A stretch of DNA of 64,000 nucleotides from Bacteroidales bacterium (GTDB taxonomy: Bacteria; Bacteroidota; Bacteroidia; Bacteroidales; UBA932), in NCBI GenBank assembly GCA_017469845.1, contig JAFUFP010000056.1, forward strand, positions 51,692-115,691, written 5' to 3'. Position numbers and translations under genes: made by a program. Each line of letters starts with the position of its first letter. The first letter of the stretch is position 1. Below the pieces are notes generated by a model, which saw nothing but the letters and a program-made list of their open reading frames with translations, was not told the origin of the DNA and searched no databases. Positions 59,958-64,000 of this stretch are shown in pieces.

Positions 59958-61508
59958 ATGCGTGCACTTATATCAGTATCCGACAAGAGGGGAGTGGTCG
60001 AGTTCGCCAAGGAACTCGTCTCCCTCGGTTGGGAAATCCTTTCCACCAGCGGAACAATGAAAATGCTCCGCGAGGCGGGCCTTCCCGTCACCAGCGTGAG
60101 CGATGTCACAGGCTTCCCGGAAATCTGCGACGGCAGGGTGAAGACCCTCCATCCCAAGATCCATGGCGGTCTTCTGGCAAGGCGTGACATCCCCGATCAT
60201 ATGAAACAGATCGCTGACAACGGAATCGAGAAGATTGATCTCGTATGCGTCAACCTTTATCCTTTCAGGGAGACCATCGCAAAACCAGATGTGACGATGG
60301 AGGACGCCGTCGAGCACATCGACATCGGCGGACCTTCCATGGTGAGGAGTGCCGCAAAGAACTGGGAGAGCGTCACGATCGTGGTGAACCCCGAGGACTA
60401 CGCTACCGTCCTTGAGGAAATCAAAACTCTCGGAGACACCACCCGTGAAACCCGTCTGCAGCTTTCAGCCAAGGCTTACACCCATACCGCCGAGTACGAT
60501 ATGGCCATCTCCACCTACATGAGGGCACAGGCAGGTCTTCCCGAAATCCTTTTCCTCGAGTTCGACGAGAAGCAGTCCCTCCGTTACGGAGAGAACCCCC
60601 ATCAGGCCGCGAAGTTCTACCGTTCGAAAGATACCGTTCCCTATTCCCTCGCCACAGCTGAGCAGCTCGGAGGAAAGGAACTTTCCTACAACAATATCCA
60701 GGACGCGAACGCAGCCCTCTGCATCGTGAGGGAGTTCACGGAACCTTTCGCCGTAGGTCTGAAGCACATGAACCCCTGCGGAAGCGCCATCGGCAAGGAT
60801 GTCGTCGAAGCATGGCAGAAGGCATATGAAGGTGACAAGACTTCCATTTTCGGTGGCATCGTCGCTTTCAACAGGGAGGTCAACCTCGAAGTCGCCAAAC
60901 TTCTCAAGCCCATCTTCCTCGAGATTGTGATGGCACCCTCTTTCGCCCCCGACGCACTCGAACTTCTCCAGACGAAGAAGAACCTGAGGCTCCTCAAGGT
61001 GGACATGACTCCTTCTGACAAGGTCCAGAAGCAGTATGTCACCGTAAACGGCGGCCTCCTCGTTCAGAATATGGACAAGGACACCAAGCCCGTTACCGCC
61101 GAAATGTGCGTTACCGAAGCCAAGCCTACTGACTCCCAACTGGTTGACCTTTCCTTCGGATGGAGGATCGTCAAGCACGTCAAGTCCAATGCCATCGTCG
61201 TCGTGAAGGACGGAATGACCTACGGAATCGGCGCCGGTCAGATGAACCGCATCGGTTCCGCCGAGATCGCCCTCAAGCAGGCCAAGGCCACTCTCGCCGA
61301 GGAAGGCAAGAATATCCTCGAAGAGGGTCTCGTTCTCGCAAGCGACGGCTTCTTCCCCTTCGATGACTGCGTGACCCTCGCCGCCGAGTACGGCGTGAAG
61401 GCAATAGTCCAGCCCGGAGGTTCAATCCGCGACGCCGACTCCATCGCCAAGGCGAATGAGGCCGGAATCACCATGCTCTTCACCGGAGAAAGGCATTTCA
61501 AGCACTGA
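59958..61508 (+). CDS. purH: Bifunctional AICAR transformylase / IMP cyclohydrolase
   Basis: 516 residues. N-terminal MGS-like IMP cyclohydrolase (ALISVSDKRGVVEFAKELVSLG, DGRVKTLHPKIHGGLLARRD) and C-terminal AICAR transformylase with RYGENPHQAAKFY, KHMNPCGSAIG (catalytic KH), FGGIVAFNREV and SDGFFPFDDCVTLAAEYGV. It uses 10-formyl-THF, supplied by FolD at the end of the operon and balanced by PurU. 30 bases after purM. Confidence 0.97.
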   Translation: MRALISVSDKRGVVEFAKELVSLGWEILSTSGTMKMLREAGLPVTSVSDVTGFPEICDGRVKTLHPKIHGGLLARRDIPDHMKQIADNGIEKIDLVCVNLYPFRETIAKPDVTMEDAVEHIDIGGPSMVRSAAKNWESVTIVVNPEDYATVLEEIKTLGDTTRETRLQLSAKAYTHTAEYDMAISTYMRAQAGLPEILFLEFDEKQSLRYGENPHQAAKFYRSKDTVPYSLATAEQLGGKELSYNNIQDANAALCIVREFTEPFAVGLKHMNPCGSAIGKDVVEAWQKAYEGDKTSIFGGIVAFNREVNLEVAKLLKPIFLEIVMAPSFAPDALELLQTKKNLRLLKVDMTPSDKVQKQYVTVNGGLLVQNMDKDTKPVTAEMCVTEAKPTDSQLVDLSFGWRIVKHVKSNAIVVVKDGMTYGIGAGQMNRIGSAEIALKQAKATLAEEGKNILEEGLVLASDGFFPFDDCVTLAAEYGVKAIVQPGGSIRDADSIAKANEAGITMLFTGERHFKH

Positions 61509-61535
61509 TTGGAGGAACCCGTAAAGAAACGACAC

Positions 61536-62795
61536 ATGAAAAAAGTTCTGGTAATAGGAGGCGGAGGTCGTGAGCATGCCATAGTGGACGCTCTTTCACG
61601 CTCGCCCCAAGTTGATAAGATTTACGCCATTCCCGGTAACGCCGGTATCGCCGCCCAGGCGACTTGCGTCAAGATCGGGGAGTGCGATTTCCCCGCGATC
61701 ATCGATTTCGTGAAGAGCGAGGGCATAGATCTCACGGTCGTGGGCCCCGAGGTTCCCCTTTCCAAGGGAATCGCCGATGAGTTCGCGAAAGAAGGCCTCA
61801 GGATCTTCGGACCTTCGAAGGCTGCGGCAAGGATTGAAGCGAGCAAGGATTTCGCGAAAAGCATAATGTACAAGTACGGGGTTCCTACGGCGGCATATCG
61901 TACCTTCGAGAATTACGACGAGGCTCTTGAGTATGTCAAGAAGGGGTCCTTCCCGGTTGTCCTCAAATATGACGGTCTTGCCGCAGGTAAGGGTGTCGTC
62001 ATACCCGAGACTCTTTCGGAGGCGGAGGAGACCCTGAAGGATATGCTCCTCGATGACAAGTTCGGAAAAGGGAAAGTCGTTGTGGAAGATTTTCTGACCG
62101 GACCCGAATTCAGCTTCATGTGCTTCGTCGACGGGGAGAATGTCTATCCGATGGTGATCGCCCAGGACCACAAGCGCGCTTATGAAGGCGACAAGGGCCC
62201 CAATACCGGAGGTATGGGAGCTTATTCACCCGTTCCCATCATCCCGAACGCCGATGTCCAGTACGCCCTGGAAAACATCATGAAACCCGTCGCCGCCGGA
62301 ATGGTGGCGGAAGGTTGTCCCTTCAAGGGTGTCCTTTACGGAGGCCTCATGAAGACTCCCGCCGGAGTCAAGGTCATCGAGTTCAACTGCCGTTTCGGAG
62401 ATCCGGAGACGGAGGTCGTGCTCCCCAGGCTCCGCAGCGACATCTATTCGATTTTCAGCGCGATCGCTGATGGACAGCCCCTCGGTGAGATCGAGTGGAA
62501 TCCCGCACCCGTGATGGGATTCGTGATGGCGTCGAAGGGATATCCCGGATCATATGAGAAGGGAGCCGTTATAGAGGGGCTTCCGGACGCTCTGTCCGAT
62601 GAAGATGTCACCGTCTATCATATGGGAACCAAGGAGGAGGACGGAGTCCTCAAGACTTCCGGAGGTAGGGTCATGATGGTGCTTTCGAAGGGAGTTTCCC
62701 TCCAGAACGCGCATGACAAGGCCCTCGAGGCGGTTGAAAAGATCCATTGCGACAATCTTTTCTATCGTCGTGATATCGGTTGGAGAGTGCTTTAA
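61536..62795 (+). CDS. purD: Phosphoribosylamine-glycine ligase
   Basis: 419 residues from ATG 61536; a TTG nine codons earlier touches the purH stop but adds a poor N-terminus. ATP-grasp enzyme with KVLVIGGGGREHAI, VVGPEVPLSKGIADEF, VLKYDGLAAGKGVV, VVEDFLTGPEFSFMCFVDG, NTGGMGAYSP and EFNCRFGDPETEVVLPR. It joins glycine to phosphoribosylamine, step 2 of purine synthesis. Confidence 0.97.
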   Translation: MKKVLVIGGGGREHAIVDALSRSPQVDKIYAIPGNAGIAAQATCVKIGECDFPAIIDFVKSEGIDLTVVGPEVPLSKGIADEFAKEGLRIFGPSKAAARIEASKDFAKSIMYKYGVPTAAYRTFENYDEALEYVKKGSFPVVLKYDGLAAGKGVVIPETLSEAEETLKDMLLDDKFGKGKVVVEDFLTGPEFSFMCFVDGENVYPMVIAQDHKRAYEGDKGPNTGGMGAYSPVPIIPNADVQYALENIMKPVAAGMVAEGCPFKGVLYGGLMKTPAGVKVIEFNCRFGDPETEVVLPRLRSDIYSIFSAIADGQPLGEIEWNPAPVMGFVMASKGYPGSYEKGAVIEGLPDALSDEDVTVYHMGTKEEDGVLKTSGGRVMMVLSKGVSLQNAHDKALEAVEKIHCDNLFYRRDIGWRVL

Positions 62796-62806
62796 AAGAA
62801 GAGGAT

Positions 62807-63664
62807 ATGGCAACAATAATAAGCGGCAAAGAACTCTCCGCCAAGATGAAGGCGGAAATGGCCCGAAAGGTAGCGACCTTCCCCGAGAAATACGGCCGTG
62901 TTCCCCATCTTGTGGTGATCCTCGTGGGTGAAGACCCGGCGAGCCAGTCCTATGTCAAAGGCAAGGCGAAAGCATCCGAAGTCGTGGGGATAAAGAATAC
63001 CACCATACTCCGTCCCGCATCAATAACGCAGGACGAACTTCTTTCCCTCATCGATTCCCTCAATGCCGACGATTCCGTCGACGGAATCCTCGTGCAGCTT
63101 CCCCTTCCCGCCCATATCGATGAAGCAAGGATCATCGAGGCGATAGCCAAGGAAAAGGACGTGGACGGATTCCATCCGCTCAACGTGGCGGCGCTCTGGA
63201 TGAAGCAGCCTTGCATTGTGGCCTGCACACCGAAGGGTATCATCCGGATGCTTGATGAGGCCGGTGTGGAAATCAGCGGAAAGAAAGCCGTTGTCATAGG
63301 AAGGAGCCAGATAGTGGGTCTTCCTGTGGCGAAGCTTCTCCTTGACCGTAACGCGACGGTCACGATATGCCATTCCCGTACGAAGGACCTTCCGTCTGTC
63401 ACACGTGACGCCGAAATCCTTGTCGTAGCCATCGGCCGCCCCCGCTTCGTCACCGCCGATATGGTAAGCGAAGGGACGGTCGTCATCGATGTCGGAGTGA
63501 ACCGTGATCCCGAGACCGGAAAGCTTTGCGGAGACGTCGACTATGACGCCGTTGAGCCCAAGGCTTCAGTCATAACTCCGGTTCCTGGAGGAGTCGGTCC
63601 GATGACGATAACCTGTCTCATGGAGAACACGATCGAGTGTTTCGAGAAGAAAATGGGAAAATAA
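62807..63664 (+). CDS. folD: Methylenetetrahydrofolate dehydrogenase/cyclohydrolase
   Basis: 285 residues from ATG 62807, 11 bases after purD; an in-frame ATG at 62780 overlaps purD. Motifs: GEDPASQSYVKGKAKASEVVGI with the catalytic lysine (YVKGK), GILVQLPLPAHID, KDVDGFHPLN, CTPKGIIRML, VVIGRSQIVGLPVAKLL (NADP site) and VDVGVNRDP ... TPVPGGVGPMT. It turns 5,10-methylene-THF into 10-formyl-THF, the one-carbon donor for PurH and PurN. Last gene of the purine operon. Confidence 0.96.
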   Translation: MATIISGKELSAKMKAEMARKVATFPEKYGRVPHLVVILVGEDPASQSYVKGKAKASEVVGIKNTTILRPASITQDELLSLIDSLNADDSVDGILVQLPLPAHIDEARIIEAIAKEKDVDGFHPLNVAALWMKQPCIVACTPKGIIRMLDEAGVEISGKKAVVIGRSQIVGLPVAKLLLDRNATVTICHSRTKDLPSVTRDAEILVVAIGRPRFVTADMVSEGTVVIDVGVNRDPETGKLCGDVDYDAVEPKASVITPVPGGVGPMTITCLMENTIECFEKKMGK

Positions 63665-63702
63665 TCGAATTTTTTTCCTTTACCCGTAATATTCAATGAA
63701 AT

Positions 63703-63735
63703 AGGGATGCTGCAACGATTTTGCGGCATCCCTTT
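63703..63735 (+). terminator. Terminator of the purine operon
   Basis: agggatgc (63703-63710) pairs with gcatccct (63726-63733), with additional inner pairing gcaa/ttgc. The T tail is short (ttt). It lies 39 bases after the folD stop. Confidence 0.7.
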
Positions 63736-63738
63736 CAA

Positions 63739-63805
63739 GTTTAAACGCATGCAATTCAGGCGTTTCCGTTTAAACGTTTTAATTATGCGTTTCCGGATAA
63801 ACGCG
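63739..63805. repeat. Operator-like array of short repeats
   Basis: TTTAAACG occurs at 63740 and 63769 and the variant GATAAACG at 63796; GCGTTTCCG precedes the second and third (63760 and 63787). The units are spaced 29 and 27 bases apart. The third contains the dyad GCGTTT/AAACGC. The array stands just upstream of a -7 box at 63817. The 336 bases from 63665 to 64000 contain no complete gene. Confidence 0.65.
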
Positions 63806-63816
63806 TAATAAATAAA

Positions 63817-63824
63817 TATTTTTG
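63817..63824 (+). promoter_or_regulatory. -7 box downstream of the repeat array
   Basis: TATTTTTG, an exact TAnnTTTG match in a very AT-rich segment. No TTTG at the proper -33 distance, so activity may depend on a regulator bound to the repeats at 63739-63805. Confidence 0.45.
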
Positions 63825-63915
63825 TTTAACGTTGTGTAATAATAAGTTATGATTTTTAACTAATGCTGTCCGGTAAACATATTTTTGATCCTCGCGCGCG
63901 CGTGTGCATGAGAAA

Positions 63916-63945
63916 GGGCTGATTGCCTTCACAGGTTTTCAGCCC
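63916..63945. promoter_or_regulatory. Hairpin upstream of the right-edge gene
   Basis: GGGCTGA (63916-63922) pairs with TCAGCCC (63939-63945) over a 16-base loop. No T tract follows. It stands between two promoter-like boxes and could be an attenuator of a transcript starting near 63831. Confidence 0.4.
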
Positions 63946-63949
63946 AAAA

Positions 63950-63984
63950 TGTCTAGTTTTGTATTTGCGAAACACAACTAGACA
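63950..63984 (+). promoter_or_regulatory. Promoter with perfect dyad at the right edge
   Basis: The arms TGTCTAGTT (63950-63958) and AACTAGACA (63976-63984) form a perfect 9-base inverted repeat 17 bases apart. The -7 box TAGTTTTG (63954-63961) overlaps the left arm. An ATG at 63985 (MHKN...) begins directly after the right arm and is likely the start of a gene cut by the window edge. The layout suggests a repressor operator covering promoter and start codon. Confidence 0.6.
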
Positions 63985-64000
63985 ATGCACAAAAATACGA

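Overview
The window (about 52% GC) comes from a bacterium of the order Bacteroidales, most likely a gut lineage. The evidence is the repeated -7 promoter box of the TAnnTTTG type, SusD/TonB-era style secreted proteins with OMP_b-brl barrels, a LytS-type kinase with a LytTR regulator, the acyl-CoA dehydrogenase/EtfAB unit, DUF368 and DUF6913 proteins, and the lack of strong Shine-Dalgarno sites. I cannot fix the genus from sequence alone.

Layout. 1-4.3 kb: end of a nucleotidyltransferase gene, then a secreted esterase, a PaaK-like adenylating enzyme and an acyltransferase, tightly spaced. 4.4-9.1 kb: small outer-membrane protein, a Cthe_2159-type carbohydrate-binding lipoprotein and a LytS/LytTR two-component pair. 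9.1-14.8 kb: C4-dicarboxylate transporter with a PPC-domain protein, two hypothetical proteins, a phosphodiesterase and a GNAT acetyltransferase. 14.9-19.8 kb: an operon of a small protein, a 1349-residue SNF2-family helicase and a secreted protein made of six 17-residue repeats. 20.1-25.5 kb: sialate O-acetylesterase, then an AT-rich island with toxin/immunity debris (Rhs-type N-terminal fragment, orphan C-terminal fragment, two immunity-like genes) bracketed by a duplicated 3' end of a TPR gene. 25.6-32.8 kb: etfB-etfA-acyl-CoA dehydrogenase, an old-yellow-enzyme/FAD reductase and a frameshifted OxlT-like transporter. 32.9-36.1 kb: purU with a large unknown membrane protein and a GNAT enzyme. 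36.2-41.6 kb: a six-gene lysine/diaminopimelate operon (dapE-like, dapB, dapA, dapD, dapF, aminotransferase) with a structured leader. 42-50.1 kb: thioredoxin-fold lipoprotein, tRNA-Arg, DUF368/DUF6913/adenosine kinase operon, flippase-like membrane protein, and cysS-exoIII-Smr operon. 50.3-52.3 kb: outer-membrane barrel and an AAA ATPase gene tightly enclosed by two 35-nt near-palindromic repeats. 52.4-63.7 kb: the purine operon purE-purL-purC-purF-purM-purH-purD-folD. The last 336 bases hold a terminator, an operator-like repeat array and a dyad-bearing promoter of a gene that lies beyond the window.

The genes fit an anaerobic saccharolytic/fermentative gut organism that makes its own purines and meso-diaminopimelate, exchanges C4-dicarboxylates (fumarate respiration) and oxidises or reduces acyl-CoA through ETF. 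PurU, FolD and the purine operon share one-carbon folate chemistry. The most unusual parts are the repeat-enclosed ATPase unit (51141-52274), the TPR-flanked toxin/immunity island (21562-23366), and the six-repeat secreted protein coupled to an SNF2 helicase (14914-15351).
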